Shown here: positions 50,952-59,092 of the stretch, piece by piece
Layout: each line of letters begins with the position of its first letter
Numbering within the stretch: position 1 is the first letter of the stretch
Assembly: GCA_030524635.1 (NCBI GenBank)
Contig: JAUNGG010000021.1
Location: forward strand, 1 to 59,112
Source: Lachnospiraceae bacterium
Lineage (GTDB): Bacteria; Bacillota; Clostridia; Lachnospirales; Lachnospiraceae
DNA: 59,112 nucleotides
Direction of reading: 5' to 3'
Notes under the pieces: model-generated
The model's database searches: none
The model's input: only the letters and a program-made list of their open reading frames with translations
Told to the model about the DNA's origin: nothing
Program-made: the position numbers and the translations under genes

Positions 50952-51701
50952 ATGGTATCCATCAAGTCAGAAAGAGAAATTGAGTTAATGAGGGAGGCGG
51001 GCAGGATTCTTGCCCGCGTCCATGAGGAATTAGAAAAAGCATTAAAGCCCGGCATGTCCACCCTGGATGTGGATAAGCTGGGAGAGCACATCATCAGAAG
51101 CTACGGCTGTATCCCTTCCTTTAAGAATTACAACGGCTATCCTGCCTCCATCTGCGTGTCAGTCAATGACGAGGTGGTTCACGGGATCCCCAATAAGCAC
51201 CACATCTTACGGGAAGGCGATATCGTGAGCCTGGATGCAGGGGTGATCTACAAGGGCTATCATTCCGATGCAGCTAGGACTCATGGGATCGGTGAGATCT
51301 CGCCGGAAGCACAGAAACTGATCGATGTGACGAAACAAAGTTTCTTCGAAGGGATTAAGTTTGCAAAAGCTGGAAATCATTTAAATGATATTTCCACTGC
51401 CATTCAGACCTATGCAGAAAGCTTTGGGTATGGGGTGGTCCGGGACCTGGTGGGACACGGAATCGGTTCTCATCTTCATGAAGACCCGGAGGTGCCGAAT
51501 TTTTCCCAGAAACGAAAGGGTATCCTGTTAAGACCGGGAATGACGCTGGCCATTGAGCCGATGATCAATGCAGGCCGTTATGATGTGGCCTGGATGGATG
51601 ATGACTGGACGGTGGTAACTGATGATGGTTCTCTCTCCGCTCATTATGAAAACACGATCCTGATCACAGAGGGCGAACCGGAGATCCTGTCTTTAGTATA
51701 A
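50952..51701 (+). CDS. map: Methionine aminopeptidase, type I
   Basis: 249 residues. All five metal ligands are visible: Asp in LDAGVIYKGYHSDAART (two Asp), His in GHGIGSHLHEDP, Glu in LAIEPMIN, and Glu in ITEGEPE. It removes the initiator Met in the cytoplasm. It follows adk by 3 bp, the standard spc-operon order in Gram-positives. Confidence 0.97.
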   Translation: MVSIKSEREIELMREAGRILARVHEELEKALKPGMSTLDVDKLGEHIIRSYGCIPSFKNYNGYPASICVSVNDEVVHGIPNKHHILREGDIVSLDAGVIYKGYHSDAARTHGIGEISPEAQKLIDVTKQSFFEGIKFAKAGNHLNDISTAIQTYAESFGYGVVRDLVGHGIGSHLHEDPEVPNFSQKRKGILLRPGMTLAIEPMINAGRYDVAWMDDDWTVVTDDGSLSAHYENTILITEGEPEILSLV

Positions 51702-51702
51702 T

Positions 51703-51723
51703 GTGAGGGTAACTGTTCAGTAG
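51703..51723 (+). repeat. Dispersed intergenic repeat, partial copy 4
   Basis: GTGAGGGTAACTGTTCAGTA has the GTGAGGGTA head of copies 2 and 3, then diverges (AACTGTTC in place of CGGAACNGTTGC). It begins 2 bp after the map stop codon. This is a weaker match than the others. Confidence 0.4.
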
Positions 51724-51794
51724 ATCTGTGCATTTACTGCGAAGGAAGGCATCTGTTTCCGAATTTCACAGTCAAGGAAAGGATTTGATGTCAG

Positions 51795-52103
51795 ATGCGT
51801 AAGGTTGAACCGGGTCACCTGGCGAGAAGCCTGGCAGGCCATGACAAGGGAACACTTTATATCATATTGGAAGCAGCCGGTGAATATGTTAGTCTGACGG
51901 ACGGAAAGAGCCGGCCTGTTCACCGGCCGAAACGGAAAAAGAAAAAGCATGTGCAGCTCCAGTATCCCCGGGACTACACATTGAAGCAGAAGCTGGAGCA
52001 GAAGGAAGCTGTAAGCGATGAGGAGATTCAGGATTTCCTGAAACGTCAGAACCTGCAGCAGCAAGGAGGAAATGAAAGCAATGTCGAAGGCAGACGTAAT
52101 TGA
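51795..52103 (+). CDS. KOW-domain RNA-binding protein (L14E-like)
   Basis: 102 residues. The N-terminal half ([21 protein letters not shown]) is a KOW-type fold resembling eukaryotic L14e; the second half is basic ([14 protein letters not shown]) and then helical. Clostridia commonly have this gene between map and infA. It is probably an RNA-binding translation factor; the function is not known. It overlaps infA by 23 bp, so the two are translationally linked. Confidence 0.8.
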   Translation: MRKVEPGHLARSLAGHDKGTLYIILEAAGEYVSLTDGKSRPVHRPKRKKKKHVQLQYPRDYTLKQKLEQKEAVSDEEIQDFLKRQNLQQQGGNESNVEGRRN

Positions 52104-52299
52104 AATTGAAGGAACTGTAGTAGAAAAGTTACCCAACGCCATGTTCCAGGTAGAGCTGGAGAATGGACATCAGGTACTGGCTCATATCAGCGGAAAGCTG
52201 CGTATGAATTATATCCGCATCTTACCAGGGGATAAGGTTACTCTGGAGATGTCTCCATATGATTTGTCTAAGGGCAGAATTATCTGGAGAGATAAATAA
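52081..52299 (+). CDS. infA: Translation initiation factor IF-1
   Basis: 72 residues, the invariant length; a single OB fold ([22 protein letters not shown] and [21 protein letters not shown] in pattern). It binds the 30S A site. The ATG at 52081 is chosen because GGAGG at 52065-52069 is 11 bp away; the ATG at 52072 would be only 2 bp from it. It overlaps the KOW gene. Confidence 0.96.
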   Translation: MSKADVIEIEGTVVEKLPNAMFQVELENGHQVLAHISGKLRMNYIRILPGDKVTLEMSPYDLSKGRIIWRDK

Positions 52300-52353
52300 G
52301 GCTTGCAGCGCAAGCTGTTGAAATGAAAAAATCAATCTGATAAGAAAAAGTGC

Positions 52354-52382
52354 TTGCATTTTTTTGACTTTTTTGGTATAAT
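52354..52382 (+). promoter_or_regulatory. Internal promoter for rpmJ-rpsM-rpsK-rpsD-rpoA-rplQ
   Basis: TTGCAT (52354-52359) and TATAAT (52377-52382) with a 17-bp T-rich spacer. The -35 is identical to that of the S10 promoter. A second promoter here separates the alpha operon genes from the upstream part. Confidence 0.88.
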
Positions 52383-52422
52383 GCTATAGCAACTTTGTTG
52401 GTCAGTAGAAAGGAGAATTACT

Positions 52423-52536
52423 GTGAAGGTTAGAAGTTCTGTAAAACCGATTTGCGAAAAGTGCAAAATCATAAAGAGAAAAGGCAGTATCAGAGTAATT
52501 TGCGAAAATCCGAAGCATAAACAGAGACAAGGTTAA
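52423..52536 (+). CDS. rpmJ: 50S ribosomal protein L36 (zinc-containing form)
   Basis: 37 residues, starting with GTG at 52423 behind AAAGGAG. Cys11, Cys14, Cys27 and His32 form the zinc site (C-x2-C-x12-C-x4-H), so this is the zinc-dependent form. It starts [20 protein letters not shown]. It is often missed because of its size. rpsM follows after 24 bp. Confidence 0.97.
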   Translation: MKVRSSVKPICEKCKIIKRKGSIRVICENPKHKQRQG

Positions 52537-52560
52537 AAATTTTTAGGAGGAAGTAAAACG

Positions 52561-52929
52561 ATGGCTCGTATTGCAGGCGTTGATTTGCCAAGAGAAAAAC
52601 GTGTCGAGATTGGTTTAACTTACATCTACGGTATCGGTAGAGCAAGTTCCAACCGTATTCTCGCTGAAGCTGGTGTAAATCCTGACACTCGTGTAAAGGA
52701 TTTAACCGATGACGAAGTAAAGAAGCTGGCAGCAGTGATTGCTGATACTCAGACTGTTGAAGGTGATCTGCGTAGAGAGATCGCAATGAACATCAAGAGA
52801 TTACAGGAAATTGGCTGCTATCGTGGAATCCGTCATAGAAAGAGCCTTCCTGTTCGTGGTCAGAAAACCAAGACCAATGCAAGAACTCGTAAGGGCCCGA
52901 GAAAGACTGTTGCTAACAAGAAGAAATAA
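52561..52929 (+). CDS. rpsM: 30S ribosomal protein S13
   Basis: 122 residues. [21 protein letters not shown] and the C-terminal [21 protein letters not shown] are family marks. S13 forms head bridges and touches P-site tRNA. AGGAGG precedes the ATG. The 103-bp gap to rpsK is longer than usual and AT-rich; a weak GAATCG/CGATTC pairing (52963 and 52997) is the only structure noticed in it. Confidence 0.97.
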   Translation: MARIAGVDLPREKRVEIGLTYIYGIGRASSNRILAEAGVNPDTRVKDLTDDEVKKLAAVIADTQTVEGDLRREIAMNIKRLQEIGCYRGIRHRKSLPVRGQKTKTNARTRKGPRKTVANKKK

Positions 52930-53032
52930 TGCAGCATAATGATTTTAAGTAACTAGAAGTACGAATCGGATTTATATGTTTTAAAAACAGGAAAAACGAT
53001 TCAGGAAAATTCAGAAAGTAGGTTAGTTTAAA

Positions 53033-53434
53033 ATGGCTAAAAAAGTGTCCACTGCTAAGAAAGTGACAAAAAAGCGTGTAAAGAAAAACGTTGAACGCGG
53101 ACAAGCACATATCCAGTCATCTTTTAATAACACCATCGTGACTTTAACAGATGCACAGGGTAATGCCTTATCTTGGGCAAGTGCTGGTGGTCTGGGATTT
53201 AGAGGTTCAAGAAAATCTACTCCATATGCAGCTCAGATGGCCGCAGAAACTGCAACCAAGGCAGCTCTTGTACATGGATTAAAATCCGTAGACGTTATGG
53301 TAAAGGGTCCAGGTTCCGGACGTGAAGCAGCAATCCGTGCATTACAGGCATGCGGATTGGAAGTAACCAGCATCAAGGACGTAACCCCAGTTCCTCACAA
53401 CGGATGCCGTCCACCAAAGCGTAGAAGAGTCTAA
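53033..53434 (+). CDS. rpsK: 30S ribosomal protein S11
   Basis: 133 residues. A basic N-terminal tail is followed by [20 protein letters not shown] and the C-terminal [17 protein letters not shown]. It lines the platform and helps form the mRNA exit. The ribosome binding site (GTAGG at 53019-53023) is weaker than in its neighbours. Confidence 0.97.
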   Translation: MAKKVSTAKKVTKKRVKKNVERGQAHIQSSFNNTIVTLTDAQGNALSWASAGGLGFRGSRKSTPYAAQMAAETATKAALVHGLKSVDVMVKGPGSGREAAIRALQACGLEVTSIKDVTPVPHNGCRPPKRRRV

Positions 53435-53449
53435 TAGGAGGTAATTAAA

Positions 53450-54043
53450 GTGGCAGTTGATAGAGTTCCTGTTCTTAAAAGATGTAGATCCCTTGGTATG
53501 GATCCAATCTATTTAGGAATTGATAAAAAGTCTAACAGAGAATTAAAGAGAGCAAACAGAAAAGTAAGTGAGTACGGCCAGCAGTTAAGAGAAAAGCAGA
53601 AGGCTAAATTCATTTACGGCGTACTGGAGAAGCCTTTCCGCAACTACTATGCAAAGGCAGTTAAGATGGAAGGTATGGCAGGTCCAAACCTGATGATCTT
53701 ACTGGAGACCAGACTGGACAACGTAATCTTCCGTTTAGGTTTTGCACGTACCAGAAAGGAAGCAAGACAGATCGTTGACCACAAGCACGTTACCGTTAAC
53801 GGCAAGTGCGTAAATATCCCATCCTACTTAGTAAAGGCTGGCGATGTTGTTGAGATCAGAGAGAAGAGCAAGTCCGCTCAGAGATATAAGGACATCCTGG
53901 AGGTTACTGCAGGACGTATGGTTCCAGCTTGGTTAGAGTCTGACCAGGAGAACTTAAAGGGCGTTGTTAAGGAAATGCCAACCAGAGATGAGATTGACGT
54001 TCCTGTTAACGAAATGCTTATCGTCGAGTTGTACTCCAAATAA
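53450..54043 (+). CDS. rpsD: 30S ribosomal protein S4 (zinc-free form)
   Basis: 197 residues, GTG start with AGGAGG ahead. The S4 RNA-binding domain is LETRLDNVIFRLGFARTRKEARQIV in pattern, then KHVTVNGKCVNIPSY. Only one Cys lies near the N-terminus (CRSLG), so this is the form without the zinc knuckle. S4 is a primary assembly protein and the repressor of the alpha operon in model bacteria. A second S4 may exist elsewhere, as in many clostridia; none is in this window. Confidence 0.96.
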   Translation: MAVDRVPVLKRCRSLGMDPIYLGIDKKSNRELKRANRKVSEYGQQLREKQKAKFIYGVLEKPFRNYYAKAVKMEGMAGPNLMILLETRLDNVIFRLGFARTRKEARQIVDHKHVTVNGKCVNIPSYLVKAGDVVEIREKSKSAQRYKDILEVTAGRMVPAWLESDQENLKGVVKEMPTRDEIDVPVNEMLIVELYSK

Positions 54044-54082
54044 TTAAGCTTTGATGATTCACCCTAAAAGGAGGGGCTATTA

Positions 54083-55042
54083 GTGTTCGATTTTGAGAAA
54101 CCAAACATTGAAATTGCAGAGATTTCAGAAGATAAGAAATACGGAAAGTTTGTAGTTGAACCTCTGGAGAGAGGCTACGGCACCACCTTAGGTAATTCCC
54201 TTAGAAGAATAATGCTTTCTTCCTTACCGGGTGCAGCAGTCAGCCAGGTGAAAATCGATGGCGTTTTGCATGAGTTCAGTTCCATTCCTGGAGTAAAGGA
54301 AGATGTAACTGAAATCATTATGAACATCAAAAGCTTATCCATTAAAAACAGCAGCGATACCAATGAACCAAAGATTGCATACATTGAATTTGAGGGCGAC
54401 GGCGTGATCACCGGTGCTGACATCCAGGCGGATGCCGACATTGAGATCATGAATCCGGAGCAGGTGATCGCTACCTTAAGCGGCGGACCGGACAGTAAGT
54501 TCTATATGGAGCTTACCATCACCAAAGGCCGCGGTTATGTAAGCGCAGACAAGAACAAGAGTGAAGATCTCCCAATCGGCGTGATTGCTGTGGATTCCAT
54601 CTACACCCCTGTTGAGCGCGTGAACATGACGGTACAGAACACCCGTGTAGGACAGGTTACCGATTATGATAAACTGACCCTGGATGTTTATACCAATGGT
54701 ACATTAGCTCCCGATGAGGCAGTCAGCCTTGCAGCTAAGGTATTAAGTGAGCATTTAAATCTTTTCATTGACCTTTCTGAGAATGCCAAGACCGCTGAGA
54801 TCATGGTAGAGAAGGAAGACAATGAAAAGGAAAAGGTTTTAGAGATGAACATTGACGAGTTAGAGCTGTCAGTTCGTTCCTACAACTGCTTAAAGAGAGC
54901 TGGAATCAACACCGTAGAAGAGCTGTGCAACCGGACTTCTGAGGATATGATGAAGGTTCGTAACTTGGGCCGCAAGTCCTTAGAGGAAGTGCTGAACAAG
55001 TTAAAGGAGTTAGGTCTTCAGTTAAATCCAAGTGATGAATAA
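54083..55042 (+). CDS. rpoA: RNA polymerase alpha subunit
   Basis: 319 residues. The N-terminal assembly domain has [23 protein letters not shown]; a flexible acidic linker lies near 228-245; the C-terminal domain has [23 protein letters not shown] and [14 protein letters not shown], which bind UP elements and activators. The start is GTG at 54083, with AAAAGGAGG ahead. It is followed by a 188-bp structured spacer before rplQ. Confidence 0.97.
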   Translation: MFDFEKPNIEIAEISEDKKYGKFVVEPLERGYGTTLGNSLRRIMLSSLPGAAVSQVKIDGVLHEFSSIPGVKEDVTEIIMNIKSLSIKNSSDTNEPKIAYIEFEGDGVITGADIQADADIEIMNPEQVIATLSGGPDSKFYMELTITKGRGYVSADKNKSEDLPIGVIAVDSIYTPVERVNMTVQNTRVGQVTDYDKLTLDVYTNGTLAPDEAVSLAAKVLSEHLNLFIDLSENAKTAEIMVEKEDNEKEKVLEMNIDELELSVRSYNCLKRAGINTVEELCNRTSEDMMKVRNLGRKSLEEVLNKLKELGLQLNPSDE

Positions 55043-55107
55043 TCACTGGTTTGTGAAGAAATGACGGAAATTGTGATTTATTAGCAATACAATCATAAAG
55101 ATAAATG

Positions 55108-55140
55108 CCTGGCCAGTAAGTCCGATGATGCGTGGCCGGG
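55108..55140 (+). promoter_or_regulatory. Hairpin in the rpoA-rplQ spacer
   Basis: CCTGGCCA (55108-55115) pairs with TGGCCGGG (55133-55140), with one G-T pair, over a 17-nt loop. The rest of the 188-bp spacer (to 55230) is GC-rich (GCGGCCCGATAAGACCGACG) and may fold further. No promoter was recognised. Confidence 0.45.
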
Positions 55141-55230
55141 TATTCCCGCTGTAAAGAGGAAGATGCGGCCCGATAAGACCGACGGCGCGGCGCTGCTCTC
55201 CACAATCAAATTATATGGAGGAATAAAATC

Positions 55231-55767
55231 ATGGCAGGATATAGAAAATTAGGAAGAACTTCTTCTCAGAGAAAGGCAATGATCAGAAGCCAGGTTACTG
55301 CATTATTATATCATGGAAAGATCAGAACCACCGAAACCAGAGCAAAGGAGATCCGCAAGGTTGCTGAGGGTCTGATCGCTATGGCAGTAAAGGAGAAGGA
55401 TAACTTTGATACCGTTAAGGTTACCGCTAAGGTTGCCCGCAAGGACAAGGACGGCAAGAGAGTAAAGGAAGTTGTAGACGGCAAGAAGGTTACCGTATAC
55501 GATGAAGTTGAGAAGGAGATCAAGAAGGATCAGCCATCCAGACTGCATGCTCGCCGTCAGATGTTAAAGGTTCTCTACGGAGTAACTGAGGTTCCAACTG
55601 CAGCAGCAGGAAAGAAGAGAAATACCAAGGAAGTTGACTTAGTTGCTAAGTTATTTGATGAGATTGCTCCAAAGTACACCTCCCGCAACGGCGGCTACAC
55701 CAGAATCGTTAAGATCGGCCAGCGTAAGGGCGATGCAGCTATGGAAGTGCTGATCGAACTGGTATAA
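55231..55767 (+). CDS. rplQ: 50S ribosomal protein L17 (long form)
   Basis: 178 residues against about 120-130 in most bacteria. The core is intact: YRKLGRTSSQRKAMIRSQVTALL, KTTETRAKEIRKVAE-like RTTETRAKEIRKVAEGLI, and NGGYTRIVKIGQRKGDAA. The extra length is an insertion of about 45-50 residues around residues 58-105 (KVARKDKDGKRVKEVV...VYDEVEKEI), plus a smaller one further on. Such inserts are known in Lachnospiraceae L17. It ends the alpha operon, with a terminator at 55810. Confidence 0.93.
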   Translation: MAGYRKLGRTSSQRKAMIRSQVTALLYHGKIRTTETRAKEIRKVAEGLIAMAVKEKDNFDTVKVTAKVARKDKDGKRVKEVVDGKKVTVYDEVEKEIKKDQPSRLHARRQMLKVLYGVTEVPTAAAGKKRNTKEVDLVAKLFDEIAPKYTSRNGGYTRIVKIGQRKGDAAMEVLIELV

Positions 55768-55809
55768 TTATTTCTACTGAATATTTGCAAAATTCACAGA
55801 TTGAACACG

Positions 55810-55849
55810 AAACTGTCTTATCATAGAGATATGGTAAGGCAGTTTTTTT
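55810..55849 (+). terminator. Rho-independent terminator of the ribosomal operon
   Basis: AAACTGTCTTATCATA (55810-55825) pairs with TATGGTAAGGCAGTTT (55830-55845), with two G-T pairs and a GAGA loop, followed by a T-run to 55849. Confidence 0.93.
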
Positions 55850-55889
55850 CTTCCTCGCTATCTTTAAGGAAATGACAGAATATTGTAAG

Positions 55890-55919
55890 TTGACGTTGCT
55901 GTATCTGATTGCTTATAAT
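55890..55919 (+). promoter_or_regulatory. Promoter of the wall-repeat gene pair
   Basis: TTGACG (55890-55895) and TATAAT (55914-55919) with an 18-bp spacer, 70 bp before the gene at 55989. Confidence 0.85.
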
Positions 55920-55988
55920 GGTATCATCAGACAAAATCATTTGAAACCATCTGTCAAAACATAGGAAGTAAGATAAGGGGGAAATTAC

Positions 55989-57254
55989 ATGAAGAGGATA
56001 AGGAGAATCTTAGGCAGCCTGCTTGTGATATGTATGCTGCTCACTCTTGTTAATCCGGCTGCTGTGTATGCGGCGTCTACGATCAGTTCGGTGTCGATCC
56101 GGGTTGGGCTTAAGGATTTTGAACCAGGGAATACACTGCCGGATATTGTGGTTGGTGATAAGGATGTCAGTGATTCGGCATATGTCTATACCAGCAGCCA
56201 GTATTATTCAGTAGAAAAGGCTGAGTGGGTCACTTCAAAGACAAAAAGTATTCATGTGGGAGATTCCCCGCGGATGAAGGTCTGGCTGGAGCCGGTGGAT
56301 TATGACAGCCGCAGGTTTAAGGGAGGATATCAGTCCAGCAATGTTAAGATTACCGGTGGAACCTTTAAATCTGCTGCCATCAGCAGCAAAAAGCTGGTGG
56401 TTACTCTGGATTTAAATCCGGTACAGGGACAGTTCGAGGCACCGGAAGAGGCCTATTGGGCGAATTCCGGATATGGAAGGGCCAGATGGAGTATGGGAGA
56501 CCGGTCTTCCAGCTCTTCTAAGTATCGCTTTGAGGCAGCTTTGTATCGGGGAAGCTCTCAGGTCCATAAGGTAGAGGTGTCTTCCACCAGCTATAACTTT
56601 TATCCATATATGACTAAGGCAGGAAGCTATTCCTTCCGCGTTCGGGTGATACCCTCCGATTCCTCAACAGGCAAATATGGAAAGAAGAGCGAGTGGACTA
56701 TATCCGACGAGGTTTACGTTCCGGAGGAGGACGTATCGGACGGATCCGGACAGAACAGTGCTCAGCCGGGTCCACAGGAGAATGGAACCACAGCGTCAGG
56801 CGGTGTGATGACAGTTGGATGGATCCAGAGCGGGAACCGCTGGTATTTCCGTTATCCGGACGGTAGTTATCCCAAGGATGAATGGCTGGCCTGGAACGGC
56901 AGGTGGTATCTGTTCGACAGTGACGGATGGATGCTGACTGGATGGCAGAACCGCAATGGATACAGCTATTATCTGGATGCCAGCGGCGCTATGGTAACCG
57001 GGTGGGTGCAGGCTGGGAATACGTTCTATTATCTGAATCCCACTCAGGATCAATATGAAGGTGTTTTGGTGAAGAATAACTGGATCCAGCAGGATGGAAA
57101 TTACTATTACCTGAATCAGGATGGGATCCGGGCAGAAGGCTGGAACCAGATCGATGGAAACTGGTATTACTTTTATCCGGGAACCGGCGTGAGAGCTGCC
57201 AATACTTATATTGACGGATTTCCGCTGGATGCCAATGGAATCTGGCATAAGTAA
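55989..57254 (+). CDS. Secreted cell-wall-repeat protein, paralogue 1
   Basis: 421 residues. A signal peptide occupies 1-28 (cleavage near VYAAS). An N-terminal beta domain (about 30-150; STISSVSIRVGLKDFEPG) has no recognised family. A fibronectin-like segment (about 150-240; YRFEAALYRGSSQVHKVEV) follows, then a Gln/Ser linker and wall-binding repeats (about 275-421; GNRWYFRYPDGS, GRWYLFDSDG, NGYSYYLDASG, GNWYYFYPGTG). The next gene has the same architecture and lies 50 bp downstream. GGGG at 55977-55980 serves as ribosome binding site. Ligand and role are unknown. Confidence 0.85.
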   Translation: MKRIRRILGSLLVICMLLTLVNPAAVYAASTISSVSIRVGLKDFEPGNTLPDIVVGDKDVSDSAYVYTSSQYYSVEKAEWVTSKTKSIHVGDSPRMKVWLEPVDYDSRRFKGGYQSSNVKITGGTFKSAAISSKKLVVTLDLNPVQGQFEAPEEAYWANSGYGRARWSMGDRSSSSSKYRFEAALYRGSSQVHKVEVSSTSYNFYPYMTKAGSYSFRVRVIPSDSSTGKYGKKSEWTISDEVYVPEEDVSDGSGQNSAQPGPQENGTTASGGVMTVGWIQSGNRWYFRYPDGSYPKDEWLAWNGRWYLFDSDGWMLTGWQNRNGYSYYLDASGAMVTGWVQAGNTFYYLNPTQDQYEGVLVKNNWIQQDGNYYYLNQDGIRAEGWNQIDGNWYYFYPGTGVRAANTYIDGFPLDANGIWHK

Positions 57255-57304
57255 CGATAAAACAGCTATAAAATAGAGGCTTAGATCAGGAAGGAAGCAA
57301 GTGT

Positions 57305-58393
57305 ATGGGAATGAGACTTGGCATCAGAAACGTCTTAATTGGAATCGCGGCAGCTGTGTCAGTTGCCGGAACTGCTGTTACCGCATGGGGAGCAAGTACC
57401 ATCGGGAGCCTGAATATCTCAGTGCGGACAACCGAGACAGAAGGAGAACTGGCAGAGCCATCGATCCGTGTCACCCCATCCAGTTGTGAACTTTCTGAGC
57501 TTACCTGGAGTAAAGCAGTAGAGGACTGGAAACCAGGCAAGATGGTTTACGGCTATCTGACTATTTCTGCTGACGAGGGAAGAAGCTTTGCCAGCAGCTA
57601 TAAAAGCAGCAAATGCAGTGTCAGCGGAGCTGATTTCCGAAGCGCTACGGCAGACAGTGAGGATGATTCCCTCCTTCATGTGACGATCAAGTATACACCG
57701 GTGGTTCAACTTGGAGAGACCGAGGAAGCTGGCTGGAGCGACCAGAATAAAACAAGAGCCAAGTGGAAAAAGGTCCCTTATGCAACGATGTATGAGGTGC
57801 GTCTTTATCAAAATGATACCTGGGTGAAAACCTTGGAGACAACAACCACCAGCGTGGATATCAGCCCTTACATTAAGCAGGAGGGCGACTATTACTATGA
57901 GGTACGGGCAAAGGGAAAGACGGCGGAGGAGCGGAAATACCTGCTGACCGGCGAGTATGTTCCTTCTGAGAATATCCTGTCCATGGATTCGGAAGATCTG
58001 GGAGACGTTGGAGGAACCTGGCGGAACTATCAGGAGGGCAGAAAATACCATACCTCCCAGGGAACTTATCCCGCATCCCAGTGGCTGATGATCCTGGGAA
58101 AATGGTATTACTTTGACAGCAATGGATATGCAGTGACAGGCTGGTTCCATGATATGGAGACCGATCAGTGGTACTATCTGAATGCCCAGGGGGAGATGCA
58201 GACCGGTTGGCAGCAGATTAATGGAACCTGGTATTATCTGGGGACTGATGGCAAGATGGTAACCGGATGGGTGCAGGCCAATCCAAGCGAATGGTATTAC
58301 ATGAATCCGGATGGCTCCATGGCAGTGGATACGGTGATTGACGGGAAGTATTCCATTGGAAGCGATGGAAAATGTGGGATTGCTCCAAATTGA
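57305..58393 (+). CDS. Secreted cell-wall-repeat protein, paralogue 2
   Basis: 362 residues. Signal peptide 1-29 (TAWGAS). Then STIGSLNISVRTTETEGELAEP, an N-terminal domain clearly related to that of the gene at 55989, a fibronectin-like segment (KVPYATMYEVRLYQND) and wall-binding repeats (about 240-362; GKWYYFDSNGYAV, GTWYYLGTDGKMV, SEWYYMNPDGSM). The pair is probably one operon that arose by tandem duplication. ATG at 57305 follows AGGAAGG by about 10 bp; ATG at 57311 is also possible. Confidence 0.85.
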   Translation: MGMRLGIRNVLIGIAAAVSVAGTAVTAWGASTIGSLNISVRTTETEGELAEPSIRVTPSSCELSELTWSKAVEDWKPGKMVYGYLTISADEGRSFASSYKSSKCSVSGADFRSATADSEDDSLLHVTIKYTPVVQLGETEEAGWSDQNKTRAKWKKVPYATMYEVRLYQNDTWVKTLETTTTSVDISPYIKQEGDYYYEVRAKGKTAEERKYLLTGEYVPSENILSMDSEDLGDVGGTWRNYQEGRKYHTSQGTYPASQWLMILGKWYYFDSNGYAVTGWFHDMETDQWYYLNAQGEMQTGWQQINGTWYYLGTDGKMVTGWVQANPSEWYYMNPDGSMAVDTVIDGKYSIGSDGKCGIAPN

Positions 58394-58438
58394 TGGCAGG
58401 AAATAGACTGCGGCTTCAATTTAACAGGAGGGTTGAAT

Positions 58439-58852
58439 GTGACAACGTCAAATATAAAGGCTGTTATTCAATGCGATATTCATAAAGTCTGGGAAACCGT
58501 ATCAGCGGTTGAGCGCTATCCTACATGGCGAAGCGGTGTGATCAAAACAGAAGTGATCGATGAAAAAAGATTTACAGAATATACCAAAGACGGCTATTTC
58601 ACTACGTTTACGGTTACCGCAGCAGAACCGTACAAACGCTGGGAGGTTGATTTGGAAAACAGCCATATAAAAGGACACTGGACGGGTGTATTTGTGTCCC
58701 AAGGCAGTGAAACAGAAATCGACTTTACAGCGTGTGCAGCAGCGAAAAAGCTTTCTACTAGACCAATTGGTAAAAGCGTATTTGAAAACGTGTATTTGAA
58801 AAAGGAACTGGCACAATTTGTGGCGGATTTAAAGAAATCGCTGGAGTGTTAA
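58439..58852 (+). CDS. SRPBCC (START-like) small-molecule-binding protein
   Basis: 137 residues of the Bet v1/START-like fold. It opens with the typical NIKAVIQCDIHKVWETVSAVERYPTWR and ends with the long helix NVYLKKELAQFVADLKKSL. Such proteins bind a hydrophobic ligand; the ligand is unknown. GTG at 58439 is chosen because AGGAGG (58426-58431) is 7 bp away; a TTG at 58433 would be too close. It may be transcribed with the wall-repeat pair (45-bp gap), though its composition is more AT-rich. Confidence 0.75.
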   Translation: MTTSNIKAVIQCDIHKVWETVSAVERYPTWRSGVIKTEVIDEKRFTEYTKDGYFTTFTVTAAEPYKRWEVDLENSHIKGHWTGVFVSQGSETEIDFTACAAAKKLSTRPIGKSVFENVYLKKELAQFVADLKKSLEC

Positions 58853-58898
58853 ATCTTCATGTTACAGCGCTGATTTCCTGCTCCTTTAGAAATTGTAA

Positions 58899-58949
58899 CG
58901 CAAGACGGCGCTATGACTCTCACCAAGAGCCATAGCGCCGTCTTTGCGT
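58899..58949. terminator. Long terminator hairpin after the SRPBCC gene
   Basis: CGCAAGACGGCGCTATG (58899-58915) pairs with CATAGCGCCGTCTTTGCG (58931-58948; one bulged T), with CTC/GAG pairing inside. It is highly symmetric and could act in both directions. Confidence 0.8.
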
Positions 58950-59062
58950 AGCAACTGTAACTATGCGGGCTTCAGCCGCTCTGGCTGTTATACCGTGAAT
59001 AATTCAGGATTAGGTATGTATAAAAATAGTGAAAATGGCTATATTTAATTTATAGATTGTGA

Positions 59063-59068
59063 TATACT
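59063..59068 (+). promoter_or_regulatory. Possible -10 box of the last gene
   Basis: TATACT at 59063-59068, 25 bp before the final ATG, in an AT-rich stretch. No convincing -35 was seen. The segment 58950-59060 otherwise shows nothing. Confidence 0.3.
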
Positions 59069-59092
59069 TTTTTAGGGAAAGGGGCGATAAGC

